Source: Chitinophagaceae bacterium (lineage in GTDB: Bacteria > Bacteroidota > Bacteroidia > Chitinophagales > Chitinophagaceae). From it: 64,000 bases of DNA. Under the pieces are notes generated by a model. It did not search any database, was not told the origin of the DNA, and saw only the letters and a list, made by a program, of their open reading frames with translations. Each line of letters starts with the position of its first letter. The stretch's first letter is position 1. This document shows positions 1 through 8,626 of this stretch, in pieces. The stretch lies in contig SAIX01000056.1 of NCBI GenBank assembly GCA_004028765.1, forward strand, positions 1 to 64,000, in the 5' to 3' direction. A program made the position numbers and the translations under genes.

Positions 1-39
1 CCATACAAGACCAAGAACCAGCCATAGGGATTGTTTCAT
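1..39 (-). CDS. 5' end of an exported protein gene, cut by the window edge
   Basis: An ATG at 39 on the minus strand opens 13 codons that run off the left edge, reading MKQSLWLVLGLVW. One lysine followed by a hydrophobic stretch is what the start of a signal peptide looks like. It begins 26 nt after the stop of the MutS-like gene and points the same way, so the two may share a transcript. The product cannot be named from 13 residues. Confidence 0.45.
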   Translation of the reverse strand, partial: MKQSLWLVLGLVW

Positions 40-65
40 CGGCAACGCTTGTTACCGAAAGTTAC

Positions 66-1379
66 TTATAATTTATCCAGCAAATCCACCACCCCTTCCT
101 TTTTCAGGATCAGGTAACCCAGCCTGTCATTGCTGATGCCTTCTTTCAGCTGGTAACTGAATAACAGCTGGTCATCCTGCACCGATGTTTCAAAATAATG
201 GAACTGGATATTGGGATGTATTTTGAGTTCGTGACCGATCTCGTATAAATGGGTTGACAATACGAACAGTCCGTTCTTCATCTTGCGCAAGCCCTCGATC
301 ACTGCCAGGCTGCATTTCACTGCATCCTGCTGGTTGGTTCCTTTAAAAAGTTCATCGATCAGGATCAGCCAGTTGTGGCCATCGCTGATTTTTTCAATGG
401 TTTTTTTGATCCGCTGTACTTCATTGAAAAAGAAACTTTCTCCTTTGATGATATTGTCTACCACCTGGATATTACTCAACAGGCCATGAAAAAAACTCAG
501 CCGCATTTGTTTCGCAGGAACACCAAATCCGAGATGCGCGAGATAAACAGCCGTACCTACCGCTTTGATGAAAGTGCTTTTCCCAGCCATATTCGCACCG
601 GTGAGGAAAAGAAAATTCCTGTCAACCTTCAGCTCCACATCATACGCCACGGGATTCTCAAGCAACATGTGGTACACCCCTTTTCCGTCGATAAAAGGTT
701 CGTTGCTGTTACTGATATCGGGGAAAATAAATCCATATTGCCTGGTTGCATTGGCGATACTCAAATAAGCATCGAGCCTGTCATATATTTCTATCAGTTC
801 AAAAAACTGGTTTTTAAAATGATCCCGGATAAAATTTCCATAAAACAGGACCGCCGCAGGACCCATTGCTTTTTTATCTTCATTCAATAACTGCTGAACG
901 GTGTTTTTACTGATCAGCATATTGATCCTGGCTATAAGTGATGCCAGTATCCGGCTCAGCTTTCTTTCCTGCAAAAGGCTTACGATGGCCTGCAACCCTT
1001 TGGAAAAATCGATCGCATGTTCCACCGTATAGCGCACCAGGGAATAATCCTGGCTATTGAGTAATTTATAAAAGATACTGTTCACCGCATTGGGATGCGA
1101 TGGCATCGGGTTTACCTGCGATTCATAAAAGCGCTCTATCACCATAATGGTTCCATTGGTGATGGTGATGGGCCATTGGGCAGATACTTCGATCAGTTCC
1201 TGCAGTGTTCGTTGCGTGTCGGTTATTTCTTCAAGCGATTCAAGCGGGTTGGCCAGCAACCTGCGCAGGCATTCCCTTCCTCCATTGGTCTGGGTTTGAT
1301 TCAGGTGATGAAATACAGATTGTTCTTCTTCGCTGTGAAAAATGGATAGATCGGCGAGCGTGGTTTTATCTACCTGCAT
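66..1379 (-). CDS. MutS-related ATPase lacking the mismatch-recognition domains
   Basis: 437 aa. The C-terminal half is a MutS ABC-type ATPase: Walker A GANMAGKST at about residues 261-269, a signature-like GESFFFNEV at 313-321, Walker B LILIDELFKGT at 338-348 and STHLYEI with its switch histidine near 377. The N-terminal half is helical and resembles the MutS core/clamp region. Domains I and II, which read mismatches in true MutS (about 850 aa), are absent, so this belongs to the short MutS-like proteins common in Bacteroidota and is not the repair MutS. A role in DNA or nucleic-acid junction binding is inferred from the family only. It starts at the ATG at 1379 and is followed closely by the partial gene at the left edge. 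Confidence 0.85.
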   Translation of the reverse strand: MQVDKTTLADLSIFHSEEEQSVFHHLNQTQTNGGRECLRRLLANPLESLEEITDTQRTLQELIEVSAQWPITITNGTIMVIERFYESQVNPMPSHPNAVNSIFYKLLNSQDYSLVRYTVEHAIDFSKGLQAIVSLLQERKLSRILASLIARINMLISKNTVQQLLNEDKKAMGPAAVLFYGNFIRDHFKNQFFELIEIYDRLDAYLSIANATRQYGFIFPDISNSNEPFIDGKGVYHMLLENPVAYDVELKVDRNFLFLTGANMAGKSTFIKAVGTAVYLAHLGFGVPAKQMRLSFFHGLLSNIQVVDNIIKGESFFFNEVQRIKKTIEKISDGHNWLILIDELFKGTNQQDAVKCSLAVIEGLRKMKNGLFVLSTHLYEIGHELKIHPNIQFHYFETSVQDDQLLFSYQLKEGISNDRLGYLILKKEGVVDLLDKL

Positions 1380-1474
1380 AAAATGGTTGGGAGTTTACCT
1401 TGAAAGATCCGGGTTGTCGTTAGATTGAAGATAAGCCCGTGCATCAAAAAAGCCAAATCCCTTGTTTAGCCTCT

Positions 1475-2815
1475 TTACCTGTTGAACCTGAGCCGCATCC
1501 CTTTCTGTGATTCATCAAACACCCCATTTCCATAAGCGAGGTGGCCATTTACAAAAGTATGCGTAACGGTGGCCGGGAATGTGAAACCTTCCAGCGGGCT
1601 CCAGCCGCATTTGTAATACAGGTTGTTTTTCTGAACGGTTTGTGATTTTTGTAAATCCACCAGTGCGAGGTCTGCAAAATACCCTTCGCGCAAATAGCCT
1701 CTCTCTGCAACCTGGAAACAATCGGCAACCGCATGGCTCATCTTTTCAACCACTTTTTCGAGGGATATACGCCCCTGCTGCACATAATACAGCATCAGTA
1801 ACAATGGATGCTGCACCAGTGGTAAACCGGCATGGGCATGTTCATAGTCTTCCTGTTTCTCCTCCCAGCTATGCGGGGCATGGTCGGTGGCAATCACATC
1901 CAGCCTGTCGTCGAGCAGCGCTTTCCACAAAGCTTCTTTATTGTTCGGGGATTTTATAGCAGGGTTACACTTGATCAGGTTACCATACCTCGCATAATCA
2001 TCACTTGTGAAGTGAAGATGGTGCACACATACTTCCGCTGTGATGCGCTTATCTTGTAAAGGAACAAGATTGGTGAATAACTGCAGTTCCTTTTCAGTGG
2101 TGATATGCAGGATATGCAGTCGGCTGTTGTGTTTTTTCGCAAACTGGATAGCCCTGAAGGAAGATTCGAAACAACCTTCTTCATTCCGGATGATGGGATG
2201 ATCGGATGGTTCCAGTTTTGCTTTTCTTTTTTTTATTTCAGCAAGATTGTGTTTAATGATCTGCTCGTCCTCGCAATGTGTTGCGATCAGCAATTCCGAG
2301 CCCGCAAATACCGCATCAAGCGTCAGGGGATTATCCACCAGCAGGTTGCCGGTAGATGAGCCCATAAATATTTTCACACCGCATACATCCTTCTTTTTTT
2401 CATTGGTACGCAGCACTTCATCGGTATTTGTATTCGATGTGCCCATATAAAATGAATAATTGGCAAGCGAACTGTTTGCGCCAATTACATATTTATTTTC
2501 CAGCAGTTCCTGCGTAAAAGCGGGTGGTTGTGTGTTGGGCATCTCCATAAAACTGGTAACGCCGCCGGCTACTGCAGCTTTTGCTTCGGTATAAATGGTG
2601 GCTTTGTGCGTTAAACCCGGTTCGCGAAAATGAACCTGGTCGTCTATGACACCGGGCAATACATGTAACCCGCTTCCGTTTATCTCTTCCGTTTTTTCTT
2701 TTGTATCGATGGAAGAGGCGATCTTTTCTATCCTGCCATTTTTGATTAAGATATCTCCGGCATACTGCCTGCCTTCATTAACGAGGATGCTGTCTTTTAT
2801 CAGGTAAGTTTTCAT
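1475..2815 (-). CDS. pyrC: Dihydroorotase (type I, amidohydrolase superfamily)
   Basis: 446 aa. Cyclises carbamoyl aspartate to dihydroorotate in de novo pyrimidine synthesis. Visible signatures: VIDDQVHFREPGLTHKA near residue 57, a GVKIF segment holding the lysine that is carbamylated to bridge the metals (Lys148), THCED (His180), LHILHITTEKE (about 233-243) and ATDHAPHS (catalytic Asp311). The usual H-x-H at the start of the metal site is Q-V-H here: Gln60 sits where the first histidine normally is. I know this variant from other Bacteroidota dihydroorotases, so it is probably a lineage form and not an inactive protein. pyrD lies far away at 49353. Confidence 0.92.
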   Translation of the reverse strand: MKTYLIKDSILVNEGRQYAGDILIKNGRIEKIASSIDTKEKTEEINGSGLHVLPGVIDDQVHFREPGLTHKATIYTEAKAAVAGGVTSFMEMPNTQPPAFTQELLENKYVIGANSSLANYSFYMGTSNTNTDEVLRTNEKKKDVCGVKIFMGSSTGNLLVDNPLTLDAVFAGSELLIATHCEDEQIIKHNLAEIKKRKAKLEPSDHPIIRNEEGCFESSFRAIQFAKKHNSRLHILHITTEKELQLFTNLVPLQDKRITAEVCVHHLHFTSDDYARYGNLIKCNPAIKSPNNKEALWKALLDDRLDVIATDHAPHSWEEKQEDYEHAHAGLPLVQHPLLLMLYYVQQGRISLEKVVEKMSHAVADCFQVAERGYLREGYFADLALVDLQKSQTVQKNNLYYKCGWSPLEGFTFPATVTHTFVNGHLAYGNGVFDESQKGMRLRFNR

Positions 2816-2929
2816 TCTGGTTGCTTGATAGCTGCAAGTTATTGATTCAGGGGATAATTACCGATGCCGATCTGAGGGATTCCCTTTGAAGAAGCGGAAT
2901 GAAATGTTCACAACTGACCACTCATCGGT

Positions 2930-3673
2930 TCAATCTTCGAAATGGATCGAAAAAACGATCATCCGCGACTGTATCTTATCGATCACGTTGGAATATTTCA
3001 GTGTGGGATCGTACTGGTGAATATTGCTGAGGCCATTGCTGATCTTGATCTCGGGAGAGATCGTAACAAAAGGCAGGTAAAAATTAAATCCCATTCCCAG
3101 TTCAAAACCGAGGTCTGTTCGTTTGAGTTTTACCAGTTCCTCCGCATTTCGTGCAGAAGAATTACTGGACAGATCGGTGTCGTATTTTAATCCGCCCAGC
3201 AGGTACGTACGGAAATTACCGATGCGGTCTGAATTGAACTTAAGCTGAACCGGTAAACTTACAATAGTGGAAGGCAGGGTCTGGTTCTGGTACAAGGGCT
3301 CACCGGCCTTGCTTTTGGTAAGCGTATAGGCAATATACTTTGATCCCCCGATGATCAAAGATGGATTGGTACGAATCTGCCAGTGATCGGTAAGGCGCGC
3401 CGTGGCCATCAGTCCCATCGCAATGCCCCCGCTGGATCCGGGTTCTATCCGCGAAATGGTATCGCTGCTGAGGAAGTTGGCTGATTTATCAATATGCAGA
3501 AACGAATAATTGTATCCCAGCGTAAGACCAAAATAATAAGTAAGATCATCATGGTAACGACGAAAGATTTCCTTTTGGGCCATTGCCTGGTTTGCGCAAA
3601 AGAAAAAACAGATAACAAGTACCCATAACTTATTTTCCGGACGATTTATTTTCCCTAATAAGTTAACATCCAT
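2930..3673 (-). CDS. porT: PorT-family outer membrane protein of the type IX secretion/gliding system
   Basis: 247 aa. A signal peptide (hydrophobic LWVLVICFFFC, likely cut after AMA before QKE) is followed by an outer-membrane beta-barrel: alternating hydrophobic/aromatic strands, LGYNYSF, RIGNFRTYLLGGLKYD, and the conserved end KISNGLSNIHQYDPTLKYSN with VIDKIQSRMIVFSIHFE. These segments match PorT/SprT, which is needed for type IX protein secretion. In many Bacteroidota porT directly follows ubiE; here ubiE is upstream on the same strand, but three genes lie in between. It could be called a generic porin-family protein, but the C-terminal block is very PorT-like. Confidence 0.85.
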   Translation of the reverse strand: MDVNLLGKINRPENKLWVLVICFFFCANQAMAQKEIFRRYHDDLTYYFGLTLGYNYSFLHIDKSANFLSSDTISRIEPGSSGGIAMGLMATARLTDHWQIRTNPSLIIGGSKYIAYTLTKSKAGEPLYQNQTLPSTIVSLPVQLKFNSDRIGNFRTYLLGGLKYDTDLSSNSSARNAEELVKLKRTDLGFELGMGFNFYLPFVTISPEIKISNGLSNIHQYDPTLKYSNVIDKIQSRMIVFSIHFED

Positions 3674-3803
3674 TGAAACAGCAAAGTTGATGAAGTAGCG
3701 GAGAATGTAATATGTAAATATTATTTAATCAATCAGCAAGTTACCGAATGTTTTCTCATTCAGCCTTGAAACCTCTTTTTTTAACAAAACCTCACTTACC
3801 CTT

Positions 3804-5174
3804 TTACTTATCCGATCGTTCGGTAAAGTTTGCAAAAATCAATTTACCGATATCCTGAACAGACTGTATCTTATTTACACTGGCCTCATCAAAGCCCCAG
3901 AAAGCCGCGAACGTATCATAAGGGTCGATCTCTTTACTGCTCCGGTAAGCATGGTCGCCCGTTATAATGATCCTGAACTGATCCAATACTTCTGCGTTTT
4001 GCAAAATGGCCAGCATTTTTCGATTTGTAAAATTCCAATATTGGTAATAATTATCAAGGTCGTATTTTTTCAAACTGATTTCTTTACCGAATTCAATAGG
4101 CTCATGTGGCATATATAAATGGAAGTAAAAAAATTGTTTATCCCCCGGCCTCACAGAGAGGGTTTGCCGGAGGCGTTCAACCACATTGAGGTTATAATAA
4201 GAACTCAGGTAAAAACTGTTTTTTAAATCTTCCATATCCAGGTGGTGCATGTGTGTCCAGATTCTTGGATAAATGGTATGACTGAAAAAAAGCCCTGTAA
4301 AATCAGTTGGTATGTAATACAATGGGAAAAAAGACGAAGTACCGCCAACATTAAAAATACTAAAATTCCTGATGGAAACACCTTTCTTCTTCAGCGAATC
4401 TGTAAGCAGCGAATATTGTAATAAATGACCGGCTAAGTTTTCATTGCAGTTTCTGAATTCCTGGTTATCAGAAATATTAAAATTGAAAGCAGAAGATATT
4501 GAATGAACGGTTGATATTTCTCTGGATTTCATGTTCTGATTTATCAACCATCCCTTTTTACTTAAATACCGGGCAAAGTTGTAAATGGAAGAATCTTTGT
4601 ACTTCCTGAATAAAGGATCTGGGGACGTATATTCATCTAATACAATCAGCAATAGTGGTTTTTCCGTATAGTTAGGAGGCAGAGTAATTTTGTGGTATGT
4701 GGTTTTAATCTTCCCGGGGTCGCTTCCAAAAGCCGGTTTAAAAAAATTCCCTACAAGTATTATTACTGAAAAAATTATCAGAACGCGGTTAATAAAAAGA
4801 TTTAAAGACTGACGTACGCGGGAAAACATCATTTGAAGAGAAAAAATACAGATAAAAAAAGCAGTGATGATAAATCTTCGCCGCAGGTAAAGCGACTCAT
4901 TAAATAAAATTGCCTGGAGTTTGGCAACCAGGAAATCGGCATATAAAAATCCGATCATTGCAGAAACAGCAAGGGCAGAAATAACCAATTTCCATTTTTT
5001 TTCACCGATTTCCCATCTTAACAGCCAGAGGTCAATAAGGACCGGTATCAGCAGAAAAAATCCATATTTCCAATAGCTGAAAGTATCCGCCTTACAGATA
5101 TACGGATATATATAACTATGATAAGGCAATATGAGTAAGCTTACCAGAGGCCTTTTTAATATTCTCGTTTTCAT
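3804..5174 (-). CDS. Membrane-anchored sulfatase/alkaline-phosphatase-fold enzyme
   Basis: 456 aa. About four membrane helices fill residues 35-147, followed by a periplasmic domain of the alkaline phosphatase superfamily. Landmarks are LLIVLDEY (metal ligand Asp180), STVHSISSAF (Thr222 in the nucleophile position), FHLYMPHEPIEF and IIITGDHAYR. There is no C/S-x-P-x-R motif, so it is not a formylglycine sulfatase; the family includes phosphoethanolamine and phosphoglycerol transferases, and a head-group or glycan-modifying transferase is the best inference. Its ATG shares one base with the stop of the upstream gene (TGATG), indicating translational coupling. The DNA is visibly more AT-rich than the flanking housekeeping genes. 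Confidence 0.75.
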   Translation of the reverse strand: MKTRILKRPLVSLLILPYHSYIYPYICKADTFSYWKYGFFLLIPVLIDLWLLRWEIGEKKWKLVISALAVSAMIGFLYADFLVAKLQAILFNESLYLRRRFIITAFFICIFSLQMMFSRVRQSLNLFINRVLIIFSVIILVGNFFKPAFGSDPGKIKTTYHKITLPPNYTEKPLLLIVLDEYTSPDPLFRKYKDSSIYNFARYLSKKGWLINQNMKSREISTVHSISSAFNFNISDNQEFRNCNENLAGHLLQYSLLTDSLKKKGVSIRNFSIFNVGGTSSFFPLYYIPTDFTGLFFSHTIYPRIWTHMHHLDMEDLKNSFYLSSYYNLNVVERLRQTLSVRPGDKQFFYFHLYMPHEPIEFGKEISLKKYDLDNYYQYWNFTNRKMLAILQNAEVLDQFRIIITGDHAYRSSKEIDPYDTFAAFWGFDEASVNKIQSVQDIGKLIFANFTERSDK

Positions 5175-6598
5175 CAGGCATTGCTTTTCAGGAAAAAGAC
5201 GGTCCTTGTTTCAGATACTGGTGTTTCCTCTATTATTGAAAATCGCTTTAAGATCTCAGATTTAAAATTGGCCATAGTATACAATGCAAGCCTGCTCGCA
5301 TTCAATTCCGACAGGCCGATCACTTTCTTATCTGATGGAGAAATGAATTCTGTAATAACATAATGGCCGGAAAAATCGGAGAACATATTTATGATCTGAT
5401 CAAAATAGATACTTCCTTTGAAATATAAATGGTGGACCAATGCCAGCGCCAATACTGTATTATGTTTGTTGATCCGGCTTATCAATGAGCCATGTTCAGC
5501 ATTCAGCCAACCTATAGACGGGGTTGGGTTTAACAGATCGGCACAAATTACTGTCCAGCTCGTTTTTGGGTACACATTATTTTTGATTTTTTGGAATACC
5601 TGATCGCAGCAATCCATATCCTGTTCTATCGAAATCACATTTGAAAAAAAAGAACAGGCTAATTCTGAATATGCTCCATCGTTTGCACCAAGGTCAACGC
5701 AGCATAAACGTTCGGGTATCTTCGCTATCATGGAAGAAACAACTGATTTTTTAAAAGTATGGTATCCGGGCTCAACATCCTGTTCGTAATAGCTTACCCA
5801 GTCACTATTTTTCTTTTTACCCTGTTTGGTTTTTAATTTCCTGAGATAACCAAGATTCAGATCAAGTAACCCCTCTGTTTTTTCTGATTGTTTTGACAGT
5901 GACAGTTCGGGACTTTTTACAGTGTTTTTTTTATTGTTGTCTAATCGCTTATGCAAATGCACGTTGATCAATTCTGTCATATTAAACCAGGTACTTACCG
6001 GCAAAAAAGCGGCAGCAGAATCCTTATCCACACCATCCGGATATGCCCCCAACATTTTTGTGACTGCGATATCTGTACTCCTGTACAAGGCAAGCGGGTT
6101 AAAAAAATGACGCAGGTATTGCCCGTAAGCATGCCATGGGTAATGGGTTACAGCTTTTTTAAATGACAGGAGGTCAATAAAACAAGGTCGCCCTTTAATA
6201 AATTGTATATTCAAAAAGCTGGCATCCTTTAAAGTGAGGCCTTTTTTAAGAAGGAGTTTTTGTATTTCCAATGTAAGAATTGCAGCTTCACATAACATGG
6301 CTGGGGTCCACTCCCATGGGTATACAAACGGAGAAATTGTTTGCAGCTTAAAAACACAAAGTATTTTTTGCCGGTCGCTATCCTTCACTTCCCATTCAAG
6401 TAATTCATTTGGCCATTTTTCCTTTGTTAACAATTCATGCTGCACAATCGGCATTTCTTCCAGAATCCGCGAAGCGGCAATAACTTCCCAGTCTTCCCGA
6501 AAACTTTCATATACCACACGGTAAAACTGAGCATGTAATTCAATCACATAACCATCCGGGTCTTTATATGAAAGACGTTTGATCGCTTCATTATTCAT
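5174..6598 (-). CDS. Kinase-like domain fused to a SAM-dependent methyltransferase (NoeA-like)
   Basis: 474 aa. The C-terminal part carries a class I methyltransferase SAM-binding motif, VDLGANDGAYS, at about 301-311, and ALALVHHLY further on. The N-terminal part is not a methyltransferase: it has LKDASFLNIQF followed by RPCFIDLLSF (Asp125, Asn130, Asp142), which resembles the D-x4-N plus D catalytic layout of protein- or sugar-kinase-like folds. The arrangement recalls nodulation protein NoeA and related enzymes of surface-polysaccharide loci. It overlaps the genes on both sides (ATGA with the 64-aa gene, TGATG with the sulfatase-fold gene). Substrate unknown; a surface glycan or lipid is inferred from the membrane partner. 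Confidence 0.7.
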   Translation of the reverse strand: MNNEAIKRLSYKDPDGYVIELHAQFYRVVYESFREDWEVIAASRILEEMPIVQHELLTKEKWPNELLEWEVKDSDRQKILCVFKLQTISPFVYPWEWTPAMLCEAAILTLEIQKLLLKKGLTLKDASFLNIQFIKGRPCFIDLLSFKKAVTHYPWHAYGQYLRHFFNPLALYRSTDIAVTKMLGAYPDGVDKDSAAAFLPVSTWFNMTELINVHLHKRLDNNKKNTVKSPELSLSKQSEKTEGLLDLNLGYLRKLKTKQGKKKNSDWVSYYEQDVEPGYHTFKKSVVSSMIAKIPERLCCVDLGANDGAYSELACSFFSNVISIEQDMDCCDQVFQKIKNNVYPKTSWTVICADLLNPTPSIGWLNAEHGSLISRINKHNTVLALALVHHLYFKGSIYFDQIINMFSDFSGHYVITEFISPSDKKVIGLSELNASRLALYTMANFKSEILKRFSIIEETPVSETRTVFFLKSNA

Positions 6599-6789
6599 TT
6601 CCCCGGAATCTTCGGTAGATGGCAGAAAATTTTTGCCTGATTTTTTTTGAAAACGTCAGTGCTGATAAGAAAGATGATAACAACAATTGCAGTAACAGGG
6701 AGGAAGAACCTGGATCTATGTATAAATAAAAATACCCTATCATGAATATTGGTTTTTCGGTTTTGAAAAACAGCAGGGGGTATTTTCAA
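6595..6789 (-). CDS. Small single-pass membrane protein
   Basis: 64 aa, not recognised. A basic N-terminal stretch (about 30 residues) leads into one strong membrane helix (FFLPVTAIVVIIFLIS) and a short basic tail. It starts 31 nt after the ubiE stop, and its stop overlaps the next start in an ATGA. The membrane helix and the coupling argue that it is real in spite of its size. Short membrane peptides such as DUF5989 accompany some polysaccharide or lipid-modification genes, and this could be a distant relative, but I cannot show it. Confidence 0.5.
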   Translation of the reverse strand: MKIPPAVFQNRKTNIHDRVFLFIHRSRFFLPVTAIVVIIFLISTDVFKKNQAKIFCHLPKIPGK

Positions 6790-6820
6790 ATCAAAAATAT
6801 AGAAATATTTAAGAAATCAA

Positions 6821-7564
6821 TTATTTTTTTATACCTGTGTAGATACTGGATATGCCTGCACTCAATTTTTTTGCATGGGTTTGCTCAAACCCAGCTGTTT
6901 GCATAATACTCAAAAAAAACCTGCCTTCGGGAAAAGCATCTACGCTATCTGTAAGATATCTGTACGCTGACTGATCCCGGGAAAATAGTTTGCCAACTCC
7001 AGGCGTAACCCATCGCATATACAACCTGTAGAAAGGGAGCATAAACCCGGAAGGTTTTGAAAATTCCAGTATGACCAGTTTTCCACCCGGTTTTAATACC
7101 CGGTGCATTTCTTTCAAGCCTTTTTCAAGGTTTTGGAAATTTCGTACCCCAAAAGCTACGGTAACAGCATCAAAACTACCCGGTTCAAAACGCAGGTTCT
7201 CGCTATCTCCCGTTTCTAAGCGGATCTTTCCGTTCAGGCCCTGTTCTTCAATTTTTTTTCTGCCGATTGCCAGCATCCCTTCAGAAATATCGATACCGAT
7301 AATTTCAGCAGGCTGCAGCATTTTCCAGGTCAGCAAAGCTATATCAGCGGTACCCGTTGCTACATCCAGTACCTTTTGGGGATGTATATTCTTCAACTCC
7401 CTGATCGCTTTTTTACGCCACCAGATATCAATACCGCCACTTAAGAACCGGTTCAAAAAATCGTACCGGTGCGCAATATTGTTGAACATATCTGCTACCT
7501 GTTCCTTTTTCCCCAAATCGCTGCCCTCGTAAGGCACTACTTCATCATGTGCAAACTTTCCCAT
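6821..7564 (-). CDS. ubiE: Demethylmenaquinone methyltransferase (UbiE/MenG)
   Basis: 247 aa. Methylates demethylmenaquinone with SAM in the last step of menaquinone synthesis. Family landmarks are MFNNIAHRYDFLNRFLSGG near the N-terminus, the SAM motif VLDVATGTADIALL, AFGVRNFQNLEKGLKEMHRV and LVILEFSKP. Length is normal. Bacteroidota make menaquinone and no ubiquinone, so the MenG activity is the relevant one. It heads a minus-strand run that continues through the inserted cassette to porT. It is divergent from rsgA with 132 nt between the starts. Confidence 0.95.
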   Translation of the reverse strand: MGKFAHDEVVPYEGSDLGKKEQVADMFNNIAHRYDFLNRFLSGGIDIWWRKKAIRELKNIHPQKVLDVATGTADIALLTWKMLQPAEIIGIDISEGMLAIGRKKIEEQGLNGKIRLETGDSENLRFEPGSFDAVTVAFGVRNFQNLEKGLKEMHRVLKPGGKLVILEFSKPSGFMLPFYRLYMRWVTPGVGKLFSRDQSAYRYLTDSVDAFPEGRFFLSIMQTAGFEQTHAKKLSAGISSIYTGIKK

Positions 7565-7682
7565 ATCAGAGCAAAGATATTGATTTTCCGTTGCCTGATT
7601 TTTCCGGGAAATCGATCACCCACATCGGATATACCTCTTATTTAACAAAGTGTTTCTTCTTTTACCGGACCTTGTACTGCGT

Positions 7683-7690
7683 TATCTTCG
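7683..7690 (+). promoter_or_regulatory. -7 box of rsgA, near-leaderless
   Basis: TATCTTCG, one base from the Bacteroidota -7 consensus TAnnTTTG, ends 6 nt before the rsgA ATG. Transcription starting the usual few bases downstream would give almost no leader. The identical 8-mer stands before pyrD at 49341. Confidence 0.5.
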
Positions 7691-7696
7691 TTATTC

Positions 7697-8623
7697 ATGA
7701 AAGCGAGGATATACAAATCCACCGGTTCCTGGTATGTGGCTAAGGCTGAAGATGGGCGCTTGTACAATGCCCGTATCAAGGGCATATTCAAGATTGACGA
7801 TATCAGCTCCACCAACCCCATTGCAGTGGGTGATGAAGTGGAGATAGCCATCGAAGCCATTGAAGAAGAATCTGCCGTAATCACAGAGATCCGTAACAGG
7901 AAAAATTATGTGGCCCGCGTATCGCCGCATAACAAAAGACAGCACCATATCATCGCTTCCAACCTCGACCAGAGCATTCTTTTTGCCACACTGAAAGAGC
8001 CACGTACCTCGCAGGGGTTTATCGACAGGTTTCTGGTTTCCTGTGAATCCTATCATATCCCCGCCATCCTCATTTTCAACAAATCCGACATCTACCGGAA
8101 AAAAGAAATGGAACAATGGGAACTGCTGCATGAAATATACCAGTCGGTTGGCTACAAAGTTGTGCTTACCAGTATCCTGAATAATGAAGGTGTGAGCGAA
8201 GTACAGGATCTCCTGCAAAACAAAACCACTTTGTTAAGCGGCCACAGCGGCGTAGGCAAATCTTCTTTTATCAATGCCGTATTCCCTTCCTTTAACCTGC
8301 GCACCAATGAAGTAAGCGGATGGAGCGGCAAGGGCATGCACACCACCACATTCGCTGAGATGTTCGACCTGCCCGGCGGCGGGGCCATCATTGATACACC
8401 GGGTTTAAAGGAATTTGGTCTCGTTGATGTTTCCAAACAGGAATTGTCGCACTATTTTCCCGAGATGCGCAATAAAGTGCCGCATTGCCAGTTCAATAAC
8501 TGTATGCACATCAATGAACCGGGATGTGCCGTAAAAGAAGCCGTAAGTTCAGGGGAAATTTCGCCGGAAAGATATGCCAGCTATCTTACGATACTGGATA
8601 CCATTGAAGAGAACCTCTATTAA
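7697..8623 (+). CDS. rsgA: Ribosome small-subunit biogenesis GTPase RsgA
   Basis: 308 aa. A circularly permuted GTPase that helps mature the 30S subunit. The order of motifs shows the permutation: an N-terminal OB fold (VGDEVEI at 45-50), G4 NKSD at 128-131, the P-loop GHSGVGKSS at 182-190, DTPGLKEFG at 233-241, and a zinc knuckle with C264, C269, H271 and C277 (CQFNNCMHINEPGC). All expected residues are present. It is convergent with the hexapeptide-repeat gene, with only 3 nt between the stops and no visible terminator. Confidence 0.96.
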   Translation: MKARIYKSTGSWYVAKAEDGRLYNARIKGIFKIDDISSTNPIAVGDEVEIAIEAIEEESAVITEIRNRKNYVARVSPHNKRQHHIIASNLDQSILFATLKEPRTSQGFIDRFLVSCESYHIPAILIFNKSDIYRKKEMEQWELLHEIYQSVGYKVVLTSILNNEGVSEVQDLLQNKTTLLSGHSGVGKSSFINAVFPSFNLRTNEVSGWSGKGMHTTTFAEMFDLPGGGAIIDTPGLKEFGLVDVSKQELSHYFPEMRNKVPHCQFNNCMHINEPGCAVKEAVSSGEISPERYASYLTILDTIEENLY

Positions 8624-8626
8624 ATT

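Noticed and set aside
3804-5174. True sulfatase
   Set aside because: No C/S-x-P-x-R formylglycine motif; threonine is in the nucleophile position as in transferase members of the fold.
6821-7564. Ubiquinone synthesis, because UbiE and a Coq4-like protein are both present
   Set aside because: UbiE also serves menaquinone, the quinone of Bacteroidota, and no other ubiquinone gene is in the window.
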